64,000 nt of DNA from Emcibacter sp. SYSU 3D8 (lineage in GTDB: Bacteria > Pseudomonadota > Alphaproteobacteria > SMXS01): NCBI RefSeq assembly GCF_039655875.1, contig NZ_JBBYXK010000003.1, positions 558,001 to 622,000 on the forward strand, given 5' to 3'. Both the position numbers and the translations under genes were made by a program. Below are positions 48,890 to 57,451 of this stretch, piece after piece. Under the pieces are notes generated by a model. It made no database searches. It worked only from the letters and a program-made list of their open reading frames with translations, and was not told where the DNA came from. How positions within the stretch are numbered: the first letter of the stretch is position 1; every line of letters starts with the position of its first letter.

Positions 48890-50878
48890 ATGCTGTTCGA
48901 CAAGATCCTCATCGCCAATCGCGGCGAAATCGCCTGCCGCGTCATCAAGACCGCCCGCAAGCTGGGCATCGCCACCGTCGCGGTCTATTCGGATGCCGAC
49001 CGCGAGGCATTGCACGTGCAGATGGCTGACGAGGCCATCCATATCGGCCCGTCGCCCGCCGCCCAGTCCTATCTGGTGATCGACAAGATCATGGACGCGG
49101 TCAGGCGCACCGGCGCCCAGGCGGTGCATCCGGGTTACGGATTCCTGTCCGAGAACACCAAGTTCGCCGATGCGCTGAAGGAGGCGGGCGTCGCCTTCAT
49201 CGGCCCGAACCCGCATGCCATCTTCGCCATGGGCGACAAGATCGAATCCAAGAAGCTGGCGGCCGCGGCCAATGTCAGCACGGTTCCCGGCTATGTGGGC
49301 GTGATCAAGGACGAGGACGAGGCGGCGAAGATCGCGGCCGAGATCGGCTATCCGGTCATGGTCAAGGCGTCCGCCGGTGGCGGCGGCAAGGGCATGCGTA
49401 TCGCCTTCAACGACGCCGAGGCCCGCGAGGGCTTCACCTCGGCCACCAACGAGGCGCGCTCCAGCTTTGGCGATGACCGCGTGTTCATCGAGAAGTTCAT
49501 CGAGGAGCCGCGTCACATCGAAATCCAGGTGCTGGGCGACAAGCACGGCAACGTGATCTATCTGGGCGAGCGTGAGTGCTCGATCCAGCGCCGGCACCAG
49601 AAGGTGATCGAGGAGGCGCCAAGCCCGTTCCTGACGCCCGAACTGCGCAAGGCCATGGGCGAGCAGGCCGTGGCCCTTGCCCAGGTGGTGGACTACGACA
49701 GCGCCGGCACCGTCGAGATGATCGTCGGCCAGGACGGCAGTTTCTATTTCCTCGAAATGAACACCCGCCTGCAGGTCGAGCATCCGGTGACCGAACTGGT
49801 GACTGGCGTCGACCTCGTCGAGCAGATGATCCGCTCGGCCGCCGGCCTGCCGCTGAACATCACCCAGGACGATGTGACGCTGACCGGCTGGGCAGTGGAA
49901 AGCCGCATCTACGCCGAGGATCCGCTGCGCAACTTCCTGCCCTCCATCGGCCGCATCGAGCGCTATCAGCCGCCGGCCGAAACCGACGGCGTCCGCATCG
50001 ACACGGGCATCTATGAGGGATCGGAGATCAGCATGTTCTACGATCCCATGGTCGCCAAGCTGTGCACCTACGCGCCGACCCGGCTCGAGGCCATCGAGCG
50101 CATGCGCGTGGCGCTCGATGAATATTACCTGCGCGGCATCTCGCACAACGTCTCGTTCCTGTCGGCGGTGATGGCCCATCCGCGCTTCAAGGAAGGCCGG
50201 CTGTCGACCAATTTCATCGCCCAGGAATATCCTGACGGCTTCCACGGTGCGCCGCTGACACCGGCCACCAGGGACGGCCTTATCGGTGTCGCGACGGTTG
50301 TCCATTCCCTGTCGGCGGCCCGCGAGGCCACCGTGTCGGGCCAGTTGCCACACTGGACGCCCGCCGAGGCGACGGATTGGGTGGTCGGCGTCGACGACGA
50401 ATCCCATGACGCCCGCATCGCTGCGGCCACCGCCGGTTGGGACGTGTTCCTCGACGGCCGGTTCGTCAACCTGCAGTCGAACTGGAAGCCGGGGCAGCCG
50501 GTGTTCAAGGGATTGCTGAACGGCATGCCATTCGCCGTCGAGGTGGATCGGCTGGCCGACGGCTACCTGCTCACCCGTGACGGCTCGTTCGTGAAGGTTA
50601 CCGTGCGCTCGCCGCTGGTGGCCCGATATGCCGCTATGATGCCGGTGAAGGTGCCGCCGGACACCTCCAAGTTGCTGCTCTGCCCGATGCCCGGCCTGAT
50701 CGTGTCGATCGCCGTCGAAGAGGGCGAGGAAGTGTTTCCCGGCCAGACGCTGGCGGCGGTCGAGGCCATGAAGATGGAGAACATCCTGCGCGCCGAGAAG
50801 CAGTCCAGGGTCACCAAGATCCATGCCAAGCCCGGCGACAGCATGGCCGTCGACCAGGTCATCATGGAATTCGAATAG
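48890..50878 (+). CDS. pccA: Acyl-CoA (propionyl-CoA) carboxylase alpha subunit, biotin carboxylase plus BCCP
   Basis: A 662-residue biotin enzyme. The biotin carboxylase domain starts FDKILIANRGEIACRVIKTA and has the ATP-grasp loop KASAGGGGKGMRIAF, ERECSIQRRHQKVIEEAPSP and EMNTRLQVEHPVTELVTGVD. A linking BT domain follows (about residues 450-590). The C-terminal carrier domain ends with EAMKMENILRAE, where Lys628 is biotinylated. The length matches PccA rather than bacterial AccC, which lacks the carrier domain. Paired with the beta subunit upstream, and 4 bases before an acylphosphatase gene. Confidence 0.94.
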   Translation: MLFDKILIANRGEIACRVIKTARKLGIATVAVYSDADREALHVQMADEAIHIGPSPAAQSYLVIDKIMDAVRRTGAQAVHPGYGFLSENTKFADALKEAGVAFIGPNPHAIFAMGDKIESKKLAAAANVSTVPGYVGVIKDEDEAAKIAAEIGYPVMVKASAGGGGKGMRIAFNDAEAREGFTSATNEARSSFGDDRVFIEKFIEEPRHIEIQVLGDKHGNVIYLGERECSIQRRHQKVIEEAPSPFLTPELRKAMGEQAVALAQVVDYDSAGTVEMIVGQDGSFYFLEMNTRLQVEHPVTELVTGVDLVEQMIRSAAGLPLNITQDDVTLTGWAVESRIYAEDPLRNFLPSIGRIERYQPPAETDGVRIDTGIYEGSEISMFYDPMVAKLCTYAPTRLEAIERMRVALDEYYLRGISHNVSFLSAVMAHPRFKEGRLSTNFIAQEYPDGFHGAPLTPATRDGLIGVATVVHSLSAAREATVSGQLPHWTPAEATDWVVGVDDESHDARIAAATAGWDVFLDGRFVNLQSNWKPGQPVFKGLLNGMPFAVEVDRLADGYLLTRDGSFVKVTVRSPLVARYAAMMPVKVPPDTSKLLLCPMPGLIVSIAVEEGEEVFPGQTLAAVEAMKMENILRAEKQSRVTKIHAKPGDSMAVDQVIMEFE

Positions 50879-50882
50879 GCCC

Positions 50883-51161
50883 ATGAGCCGCACTGTCATA
50901 TCCCGCATCCGCGGCAGCGTGCAGGGCGTTGGCTTTCGCGCCTGGGTATTGCGCGAGGCGACGCGGCGCGGGCTCAGGGGATGGGTCCGCAATCGCCAGG
51001 ACGGCAGCGTCGAGGCGATGTTCTCCGGTCCCAACGAGGACGTCATCGAGATGATGATGTCGTGCTATCTGGGACCGCCGGGCTCGAAGGTGAGTGAGGC
51101 CGTGTCCGATCCCTCGCGGGCCGACCCCGGCACCGGATTTGAAATCCGCGAGACTGCCTAG
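50883..51161 (+). CDS. acyP: Acylphosphatase
   Basis: A 92-residue acylphosphatase. RIRGSVQGVGFRAWVLREAT carries the phosphate loop with the catalytic Arg, and GWVRNRQDGSVEAMFSGPNE carries the catalytic Asn. It hydrolyses carboxyl-phosphate bonds. It begins 4 bases after the carboxylase alpha stop. Carboxyphosphate is an intermediate of biotin carboxylase, but a link is only suggestive. Confidence 0.93.
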   Translation: MSRTVISRIRGSVQGVGFRAWVLREATRRGLRGWVRNRQDGSVEAMFSGPNEDVIEMMMSCYLGPPGSKVSEAVSDPSRADPGTGFEIRETA

Positions 51162-51267
51162 CGGGGCGCCGGCGCGCCGATCGCCTTGAGCGTACGCAGG
51201 ACTTGTGCCACCGTTCGCGCCATTCATTCAGCATGTGCAGGAATTCGAGGCCAAGGGTGTTTATCGA

Positions 51268-51888
51268 ATGACACTTGCCGGCAGGAAGCCGCGCCGGTCG
51301 CAGGCCGAGAGATCCGCCGCGTCCTCCAATGCGATCCTGAACGCGGCGGTCGAGTTATTCCTCGAAGTGGGCACGCGGGCGTCGATGATGGAAATCGGCC
51401 GCCGTTCGGGCTTCAGTCACGGTCTGGTCATGGCCCGGTTCGGCTCCAAGGATGGCCTGATCGCCGCCGTCACCCACGAGATTCACCGCCGGTTCCGCGA
51501 CGAGGTTTTCGAGACATTGGGGGACGCGCGCGGTCTGGCGGCATTGTACCGCTTCATCGATGCCTATTGCGGGTCGCTGATGCGGAATTCGGTCAGCTCC
51601 AGCACCTTCTTTGTCCTGCTTGGCGAGGCGCTGGGGCCCAACAATGTGGTCCGTAGTGCTTTCTCCGAACTCGACGCGCTGTTCCGCGACATTCTCGGGA
51701 CGATGATCGAGCAGGCCAAGGCCGACGGTGATGTCAACACCCGGCTGCCTACGGCCGCCGTAACCGTGTTGCTTGTGGGCATGCTGAGGGGGATCGGCGT
51801 TCAGGCGCGGGTCAATCCGGGGGCGGTCGATATCGAGGCTGCGCACGACGCGGCCCATCTGCTGCTCGAAGGGGCCTTCCGGCCCTGA
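51268..51888 (+). CDS. TetR-family transcriptional regulator
   Basis: About 206 residues. The N-terminal helix-turn-helix is typical of TetR: SNAILNAAVELFLEVGTRAS, MEIGRRSGFSHGLVMARFGS, KDGLIAAVTHEI. The C-terminal ligand domain has about six helices and no known signature. ATG 51268 is chosen. GTG 51205 in the same frame would add 21 residues and has a weaker context. It is upstream of, and codirectional with, the TonB receptor, in whose promoter region a palindrome lies, so it may control that gene. The ligand is unknown. It follows the carboxylase group by about 100 bases. Confidence 0.85.
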   Translation: MTLAGRKPRRSQAERSAASSNAILNAAVELFLEVGTRASMMEIGRRSGFSHGLVMARFGSKDGLIAAVTHEIHRRFRDEVFETLGDARGLAALYRFIDAYCGSLMRNSVSSSTFFVLLGEALGPNNVVRSAFSELDALFRDILGTMIEQAKADGDVNTRLPTAAVTVLLVGMLRGIGVQARVNPGAVDIEAAHDAAHLLLEGAFRP

Positions 51889-51941
51889 CCGCTGGTCGGT
51901 GAGGCCCCGGCGCACGGGGCAATCGTCAAAAGCAGACGGTC

Positions 51942-51969
51942 TTGACTTTTATATATGGACATATACAAA
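51942..51969 (+). promoter_or_regulatory. Candidate promoter with embedded palindrome before the TonB receptor
   Basis: TTGACT at 51942-51947 can pair with TACAAA at 51964-51969 (16-base spacer) as a promoter. Between them TATATG-GA-CATATA (51952-51965) is a perfect 6-base inverted repeat. A repressor bound there would block polymerase. The adjacent TetR protein is the natural candidate. The start of TonB translation is about 107 bases downstream. Confidence 0.5.
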
Positions 51970-52075
51970 GTTGGTGCTGGAGACACAGGGGTTTCCGGCC
52001 ACAAATGAATTTCTGAAAGCAGGGATGGCTCAGTCCATCCCGGATAACAGCGTCTATTAACCCCCGGGGGGAATC

Positions 52076-54487
52076 ATGAATCGTTTCGCAAGCGCTCTTG
52101 CGCAAGCGCTCTGCCGCCCGCTCGTGCTCGGCGCACTGAGCATCGGCATTGCTGCACCAGCTCTCGCACAGGATCCGCCGGCCCGCACCGGCGGCATCGA
52201 ATCCGTCACCACCACGGCGCGCAAGCAGGAAGAAACCCTGATGGACGTGCCGGTCGCGGTCAGCGCGCTGACCGAAAATGATCTGGATCGCTACAATGCG
52301 ACCAGGCTCACCGAAATCGGCGACATGGTGCCGCAGCTGCAGATCACACCCGGTACGTCGGGCAATGGCGGTGCAGTCATCCTGCGCGGCATCGCGTCCT
52401 CGTCCACCAACGCGGGTATCGAGACTGCGGTGAGTTTCAATGTCGACGGCGTCCAGATCTCGCGCGGCTATATTTCGCGTGCCGCGTTCTTCGACCTGGG
52501 ACAGGTCGAGGTGCTGAAAGGCCCGCAGGCCCTGTTCTTCGGCAAGAACAGCCCGGCCGGCGTGGTGTCGCTGCGCTCCAAGGGGCCCGGCTCGGAATGG
52601 GAAGGCTACGTCCAGGCCGGCTACGAGTTCGAGGCCCAGGAATTCATGGTCGAGGGCGCCTATGGCGGCCCGGTCAACGACAAGTTCGGTATCCGCGTGG
52701 CGGTCCGCTACTCGCAGATGGAAGGGTACCTCCGCAACGTCTCGGGCCCGCTCGCCAACCCGTTCGAGCCTGCCTATCCGTTGCCCGGCCCCAACCAGCG
52801 GAACAAGGTCACGCCGTCGGACCAGAACCTGGTCGGCCGCATCACCATGCAATTCGATCCCTCCGACCGGTTTACCGCGACCCTGCGCATCCTGGGTTCG
52901 CAATACACCGATGACGAGCAGACCGGCATCACCCAGGTTGTCGCCTGTGGCGCTGACGGCGCCACCACCCGCGGCTTCCGTGATCCCTACGAGGATTGCG
53001 TGCCCGACCATTTCCGCGTGTCGAGCCAGATGCCCGAGTTCATCGCCTCGACCTACCCGCTGCAGAAGAAGAGCAACAAGGGCCAGTACTTCACCAAGAT
53101 CAAGAGCACCTTGATCTCGCTCGACATGAGCTACGATTTTGGCAGCGTGAACATCAATTCGATCACCGGCTTCTACTATCTCGACACCAAGGGATGGGGC
53201 AATTACGGCTATGACACGTCGACCCATTTTCCGGGACTGAATGGCGAAAGCCAGTCTCAGTTCAGTGAGGAGCTGCGTGTCACCAGTACCTTTGACAGTC
53301 CGGTCAATTTCGTCATCGGCGGTTATTACGAGAACACGACCCGGCATCCCTACAATGCGGGACGCGGCGGCCTCAACACGGCCCTGACCCTGGACCCCAC
53401 GGTGCCCTTCTTCATCGGGTACTGGCACCGCGACACCAACAAGCGCGAGACCCTGTCCGGCTTCGGTCAGGTGCTCTGGGACATTGTCGAGGACCTGCAG
53501 TTCACCGCTGGCGTGCGCTATACCAACGAGCACATGTATGCGTTCCGCGAGAATCTCTACATCAATCCCGGTTCGCTGTTCCAGTTGCTGATGCTGCCGC
53601 CGGGCCAGAATATCCAGGGCACCACGGACACGTCGAACTGGTCGCCCGAGGCCACGCTGACCTGGCACCCCGCGCCCGACCATACGATCTACGCGGCCTA
53701 CAAGACCGGCTTCAAGTCGGGCGGCATCTCGCATGCCGGCCTGATCTTCAAGTCCGAGACGTTTCAGGGTCTGTCGTTCGGCCCGGAAACCGCCAAGGGC
53801 GGCGAAATCGGCTACAAGGGCGTGCTGCTGGACGGCACCATCCGCGTCGACTTGAACGCTTATTACTACCTGTTCAAGGGCCTGCAGCGCTCGTCGCTGG
53901 ACATCGTGACCACCTCGTTCGTCATCCGCAACGCGGCGTCCGCCGTGACCAAGGGCGTCGAGGCGGAAATCATGTGGGTGCCGGACGATCACTGGACCGT
54001 CCGCACCGCGCTGACCTACAACGTCGCCAAGTTCAGGGACTTCTCCACCGCGCCGTGCTTCAACGGCCAGTTGCCGTCGGAAGGCTGCCTGCCGTCCAAG
54101 CCGGGCGGTCCGAACGTCTTTGATCTGAGTGGCGAGACCCTGGCCAATGCGCCCCGGTTCTCTGGCTTCTTCGGCGTTTCCTACGACACGCCGATCACCG
54201 ATGGCGTCAATATCGGCCTGTCGGGCGACGTGAAGTACATCAGCTGGTACTGGTCGCAGGACAGCCAGGCGCCGGGCAGCCGTCAATCCGGCTATGCCAA
54301 GATCAGCGCGTCGATCCGGTTCCACGATCCCGACGACAGCTGGGAGTTCGCGTTCATCGGCCGCAACCTGACCAACGAGATCAAGGTGCTGACGTCGGGC
54401 GACAAACCCGGCGGCAACCGCGGTGATCTCGCCGGCGTCGTCGAGCGTGGCCGCGAGTTGATGGTGCAGGGCACCTTCCGCTTCTAG
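52076..54487 (+). CDS. TonB-dependent outer-membrane receptor
   Basis: An 803-residue receptor. Signal peptide residues 1-32 (LVLGALSIGIAAPALAQ). An N-terminal TonB-box-like region (IESVTTTARKQEETLMDVPV) is followed by the plug domain (VAVSALTENDLDRYNATRL, QITPGTSGNGGAVILRGIAS, EVLKGPQALFFGKNSPAGVV). The beta-barrel ends with the canonical terminal strand (GRELMVQGTFRF). The plug style is that of the receptors abundant in Sphingomonads and Caulobacters, often for glycans, polyphenols or steroids. The ligand cannot be assigned. No TonB/ExbBD genes or catabolic enzymes are adjacent, other than the acyl-CoA carboxylase upstream. A terminator follows. Confidence 0.93.
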   Translation: MNRFASALAQALCRPLVLGALSIGIAAPALAQDPPARTGGIESVTTTARKQEETLMDVPVAVSALTENDLDRYNATRLTEIGDMVPQLQITPGTSGNGGAVILRGIASSSTNAGIETAVSFNVDGVQISRGYISRAAFFDLGQVEVLKGPQALFFGKNSPAGVVSLRSKGPGSEWEGYVQAGYEFEAQEFMVEGAYGGPVNDKFGIRVAVRYSQMEGYLRNVSGPLANPFEPAYPLPGPNQRNKVTPSDQNLVGRITMQFDPSDRFTATLRILGSQYTDDEQTGITQVVACGADGATTRGFRDPYEDCVPDHFRVSSQMPEFIASTYPLQKKSNKGQYFTKIKSTLISLDMSYDFGSVNINSITGFYYLDTKGWGNYGYDTSTHFPGLNGESQSQFSEELRVTSTFDSPVNFVIGGYYENTTRHPYNAGRGGLNTALTLDPTVPFFIGYWHRDTNKRETLSGFGQVLWDIVEDLQFTAGVRYTNEHMYAFRENLYINPGSLFQLLMLPPGQNIQGTTDTSNWSPEATLTWHPAPDHTIYAAYKTGFKSGGISHAGLIFKSETFQGLSFGPETAKGGEIGYKGVLLDGTIRVDLNAYYYLFKGLQRSSLDIVTTSFVIRNAASAVTKGVEAEIMWVPDDHWTVRTALTYNVAKFRDFSTAPCFNGQLPSEGCLPSKPGGPNVFDLSGETLANAPRFSGFFGVSYDTPITDGVNIGLSGDVKYISWYWSQDSQAPGSRQSGYAKISASIRFHDPDDSWEFAFIGRNLTNEIKVLTSGDKPGGNRGDLAGVVERGRELMVQGTFRF

Positions 54488-54506
54488 GTTTCGCAATATT
54501 CAGGGC

Positions 54507-54544
54507 GGGCGGGTCATCGCAAGGTGGCCCGCCCGTCGCTTTTT
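54507..54544 (+). terminator. Terminator after the TonB receptor
   Basis: GGGCGGGTCA pairs with TGGCCCGCCC (one G-T pair) around TCGCAAGG. GTCGCTTTTT follows closely. It ends the TetR/TonB unit before a convergent toxin-antitoxin pair. Confidence 0.75.
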
Positions 54545-54568
54545 CGGGGTGCCGGCCCCATTGCAGGC

Positions 54569-54922
54569 TTAGTTTGGCGGATCGTTCAGAAGTCTGGTGG
54601 CCTTGGCCCGCAGTTCAGGAACGTCGTCGATCACGATGCCCCAGACAATCGCGTCGGCTGTATCCTCATAGCTGTGCACCAGCCGGTTGCGAAAGGCGAT
54701 GATGGCTGAGCGCGTGGGGAAGTGTTCCGCATAGTCGGGGTATTGCCGCAGTAACTGGACGATAGCCTCTCCGACAATCATGAGCTGACGTTCGACAGCA
54801 GACTTCATGTACGCGTCGGCTGTGTATGTTTCCAATGTGCCGCCGGCAGTGAACTGCCGCGTCTTGTCGCAAGCATCCACGATGTCCCAAAGGTAGGCGC
54901 CCGCGCTACGCCGCTTCTTCAT
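54569..54922 (-). CDS. hepT: HepT-like toxin (HEPN domain RNase)
   Basis: A 117-residue all-helical HEPN protein of the DUF86/HepT family. The family motif R-x4-H-x-Y is present as RNRLVHSY near residue 79, with Arg and His as the RNase active site and Tyr as the AMPylation site used by the partner in studied systems. The helix MKSAVERQLMIVGEAIVQL is typical. The gene starts 17 bases before the end of the nucleotidyltransferase gene, so the pair is translated together, antitoxin first. It probably forms a toxin-antitoxin module. The active-site residues are intact. Confidence 0.85.
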   Translation of the reverse strand: MKKRRSAGAYLWDIVDACDKTRQFTAGGTLETYTADAYMKSAVERQLMIVGEAIVQLLRQYPDYAEHFPTRSAIIAFRNRLVHSYEDTADAIVWGIVIDDVPELRAKATRLLNDPPN

Positions 54923-55220
54923 AAATCAGTTCGTTTGAAGACAGGATCGCGTCACGGCGATAGGGATTCCGGATGGCATCCTCGACGACGAGGTCGATCT
55001 TGCGGGAAAATAAATCCTCGAGGTCGCGCTGAAGACCGAAAAAGTGATCCTTGTAGTCCACTGGAGGCAGCGGCTCGAACACAACCACAAAATCCAGATC
55101 GCTGGTAGCCGGATCGAAATCGTCATGGGCCGCCGAGCCAAACAGCGCCAGCTTGCGGACCTTGTGCTTGATGCACAAAGCGCGAATGTCACTCAGCCTG
55201 TCTGTAACCAGCGGTATCAT
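54906..55220 (-). CDS. mntA: MntA-like minimal nucleotidyltransferase antitoxin
   Basis: A 104-residue polymerase-beta-type nucleotidyltransferase. The family motif is GSAAHDDFDPATSDLDFVVV, with GS and the acidic DLD for metal. A third acid is likely in KIDLVVEDAI. In characterised systems such proteins AMPylate the HepT toxin and so neutralise it. This one precedes and overlaps a HepT gene on the same strand. The spacing between GS and DLD is one residue longer than in the classical motif, a common variant. Confidence 0.85.
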   Translation of the reverse strand: MIPLVTDRLSDIRALCIKHKVRKLALFGSAAHDDFDPATSDLDFVVVFEPLPPVDYKDHFFGLQRDLEDLFSRKIDLVVEDAIRNPYRRDAILSSNELIYEEAA

Positions 55221-55570
55221 GAAGTCATTTATAGCTCATCCATGCCGCTTTGAGAACGCAGGCGTCGCGTGAACGTCTTGCCGCCGATGGAACAGTGACG
55301 AGACCGTCGGTAAATGTCCCGCGCCACGGTTAGCATCGAAGCGGCCAGGAGCAGTGTGCTTTTTGGGAATCTTGTCCAGATCCTGCCCGCTCCTGTGTAA
55401 TTCCATCCCGATGTTCAGAATGCTCGTTTACGGCCACCTTTGGCGGCAGGTGAATTTGGAGGCTGTGTGAAGGCGGGATTGGACGCGAGACGTTTTCAGG
55501 GTAGAGGCACAACCGGAAAGCACCGGGCTAAACACATGGGCGGTGGCGCAGACCGGCGAACTGATGGACC
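55221..55570. other. 350-base gap without a recognised gene
   Basis: No convincing coding frame, tRNA or hairpin with a U tract is seen. A 60-codon minus-strand frame at 55330-55512 has no ribosome-binding site or family features. The base composition is more AT-rich than around, and the gap sits next to the HepT/MntA pair, so it may be decayed accessory DNA. Confidence 0.4.
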
Positions 55571-56209
55571 CTATGACGAGTAAGCGTCGCTGAACACGCC
55601 GTCGAAGCTTTGCTTCAGCGCCACGTCCAGGTCGGCCAGGGTGACCGGCAGGCCCAGATCCACCAGCGACGTCACGCCGTGCTCGGAAATGCCGCAGGGC
55701 ACGATACCCGAGAAATGCTCCAGCACCGGGTCGACGTTGATGGCGATGCCGTGGAACGTGATCCAGTGGCGCACCCGCACGCCGATGGCGGCGATCTTGT
55801 CCTCGCGGCCATGTCCTCTGTCCACCCAGATGCCGACGCGTCCAGCGCGCCGCTCGCCCTTCACGTTGAAGGCGGCGAGGGTGTCGATGATCCACTGTTC
55901 CAGGCTGGCGATGTAGCGCCGCAGGTCGCGGCCGCGCCGGTTCAGGTCCAGCATCACATAAGCAACGCGCTGGCCGGGGCCGTGATAGGTGTACTGGCCG
56001 CCGCGTCCGGTGTCGAAAACCGGAAACCGGTCGGGCGTCAGCAGATCTTCGCGATGGGCGCTGGTGCCGGCGGTGTAGAGCGGCGGGTGCTCGAGCAGCC
56101 AGACCGTCTCGGGCGCGGCGCCGGCCGCGATATCCGCGACGCGCTGCTCCATGAAGGAGAGCGCGTCGGGATAGGCGACGGGTGCGTCGGCGATGATCCA
56201 GTCCGGCAT
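55571..56209 (-). CDS. lipB: Octanoyltransferase LipB
   Basis: A 212-residue enzyme that moves octanoyl from acyl-carrier protein to lipoyl domains. The lipoate-binding region is [20 protein letters not shown], then [20 protein letters not shown]. The catalytic Lys is in [10 protein letters not shown] and the catalytic Cys in [18 protein letters not shown] 56209 is chosen over TTG 56218. No LipA gene is adjacent. It is followed on the same strand by the unrelated toxin-antitoxin pair. Confidence 0.93.
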   Translation of the reverse strand: MPDWIIADAPVAYPDALSFMEQRVADIAAGAAPETVWLLEHPPLYTAGTSAHREDLLTPDRFPVFDTGRGGQYTYHGPGQRVAYVMLDLNRRGRDLRRYIASLEQWIIDTLAAFNVKGERRAGRVGIWVDRGHGREDKIAAIGVRVRHWITFHGIAINVDPVLEHFSGIVPCGISEHGVTSLVDLGLPVTLADLDVALKQSFDGVFSDAYSS

Positions 56210-56240
56210 ACCCGTCAAGCTAGAACATTGTCCCGGCTGA

Positions 56241-56666
56241 TCAACCGGCCTGGATACGGGTGCCGCGGGCGACCAGTTCGTGGCGGGCGATCTTCCATTC
56301 GCCGTTCACGCGCTTCATGTCGCTCTCATAGGTTGCCCAGAGCGTCAGCGTGGTGTCGGGCTTGTCCTTCAGATAATGCAGTGCCTGCACGTCGGTGCGG
56401 CAATGGGCCTTGTCGCCGTCCACGGTGGCGAGCTGCGGGCCAAGCATGTGCTGGGTCGGTCCGTACTGGGCCAGCGCTTCCTTGACATATGCGGTCCACG
56501 CATCGCCGCCATGATAAACGTTCTCGCCGAAGCCCACGACTTCCACATCGTCGGTGAACACCGACCGATAAAGGTCGAGGTCGCGATTGTCGACGCCCTT
56601 GGTGTATTTCAGCATCACGTCCGTTAACGCGATACGATCGGCCACATATTGTACGGAATCCGACAT
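56241..56666 (-). CDS. SnoaL-like (NTF2-fold) protein
   Basis: A 141-residue protein with the cone-shaped NTF2/SnoaL fold. [39 protein letters not shown] and the C-terminal [20 protein letters not shown] are typical of the small polyketide-cyclase and steroid-isomerase-like proteins found as stand-alone genes. ATG 56666 has AGGGGAG upstream. The function is unknown. It lies upstream of lipB on the same strand, 31 bases away. Confidence 0.7.
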   Translation of the reverse strand: MSDSVQYVADRIALTDVMLKYTKGVDNRDLDLYRSVFTDDVEVVGFGENVYHGGDAWTAYVKEALAQYGPTQHMLGPQLATVDGDKAHCRTDVQALHYLKDKPDTTLTLWATYESDMKRVNGEWKIARHELVARGTRIQAG

Positions 56667-56815
56667 GCTGGCTCCCCTTTCTGCCGCTGGATGTCTCTCA
56701 AGAAGGATCGCCAGAATAGGCACGCGATGGTGAGAGTTCCACAACAACGTCGGTTCTGGCGGGGGAATTGAATTAACATAATTTCGGTGTAATATTTTGA
56801 GTTTTACATGATCCC

Positions 56816-56843
56816 TTGAGATTTTTTCCGATACCCCTAATAT
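56816..56843 (+). promoter_or_regulatory. Candidate promoter of the siroheme synthase/cysH pair
   Basis: TTGAGA and TAATAT are separated by 16 bases in an AT-rich stretch, about 48 bases before the siroheme synthase start. It lies between divergent genes where a promoter is needed, but the boxes are only moderately good. Confidence 0.35.
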
Positions 56844-56890
56844 ACAGTGTCAATTGGTAGTCGGCGCGATTGCCGGGAGCGGAGCGGCCC

Positions 56891-57451
56891 ATGATCCCGA
56901 TCATGATAGACCCGGAAAGGGTGGCCATCGTGGTGGCGGGAAACGGACCCGCCGCCGAGCGACGGGTGCGTCAGGCCCGCGAGGGCGGCGCCAGGGCCGT
57001 GGCGGTGTTCGCGCCTGGCGAGACCGATCGGTTCGCGGCGCTGACCGACGGCGTGGTCCATGACCGGTTGCCCGAAGTGGCCGATCTGGCCGGCGTGGAT
57101 CTGCTCTACGTCGCCGGGCTCGACAACGACGCGTCGTTCAGCCTGGCGCTGATGGCACGCGAGCATAACGTGCTGGTGAATGTGGAAGATGTTCGCGAAT
57201 TGTGCGACTTCCACGTGCCCGGTTCGGTCCGGCGCGGCGACCTGCTGATCGCCGTCGGCACCGGCGGGGCAAGTCCGGGTTTGGCGCGCAGGTTGCGCCG
57301 CCACCTGGAAGAGGAATTTGGGCCTGAATGGGCCGAACGGCTCCTGACGCTGTCGGCGCAGCGCCGGAAGTGGATCGAGGAAGGCGCCGATATGGCGACG
57401 GTTGCCGAGCGCACCGACGCCATGATCGAGAAGAGCGAGTGGTTGAAATGA
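56891..57451 (+). CDS. Siroheme synthase N-terminal type (precorrin-2 dehydrogenase/ferrochelatase, Met8-like)
   Basis: A 186-residue stand-alone Met8/CysG-N type protein. The Rossmann loop is AIVVAGNGPAAERRVRQARE, ADLLYVAG-like LAGVDLLYVAGLDNDASFSL follows, then VLVNVEDVRELCDFHVPGSV and AVGTGGASPGLARRLRRHLE. It oxidises precorrin-2 with NAD and inserts iron to give siroheme, the cofactor of sulfite and nitrite reductases. The SAM methyltransferase half (CysG C-terminal) is absent, so uroporphyrinogen methylation must come from another gene. It overlaps cysH by ATGA. ATG 56891 has GGGAGCGGAG upstream. Confidence 0.88.
   Translation: MIPIMIDPERVAIVVAGNGPAAERRVRQAREGGARAVAVFAPGETDRFAALTDGVVHDRLPEVADLAGVDLLYVAGLDNDASFSLALMAREHNVLVNVEDVRELCDFHVPGSVRRGDLLIAVGTGGASPGLARRLRRHLEEEFGPEWAERLLTLSAQRRKWIEEGADMATVAERTDAMIEKSEWLK

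Noticed and set aside
55330-55512. 60-codon minus-strand frame in the gap before lipB
   Set aside because: No ribosome-binding site, no family features, proline- and histidine-rich random composition.
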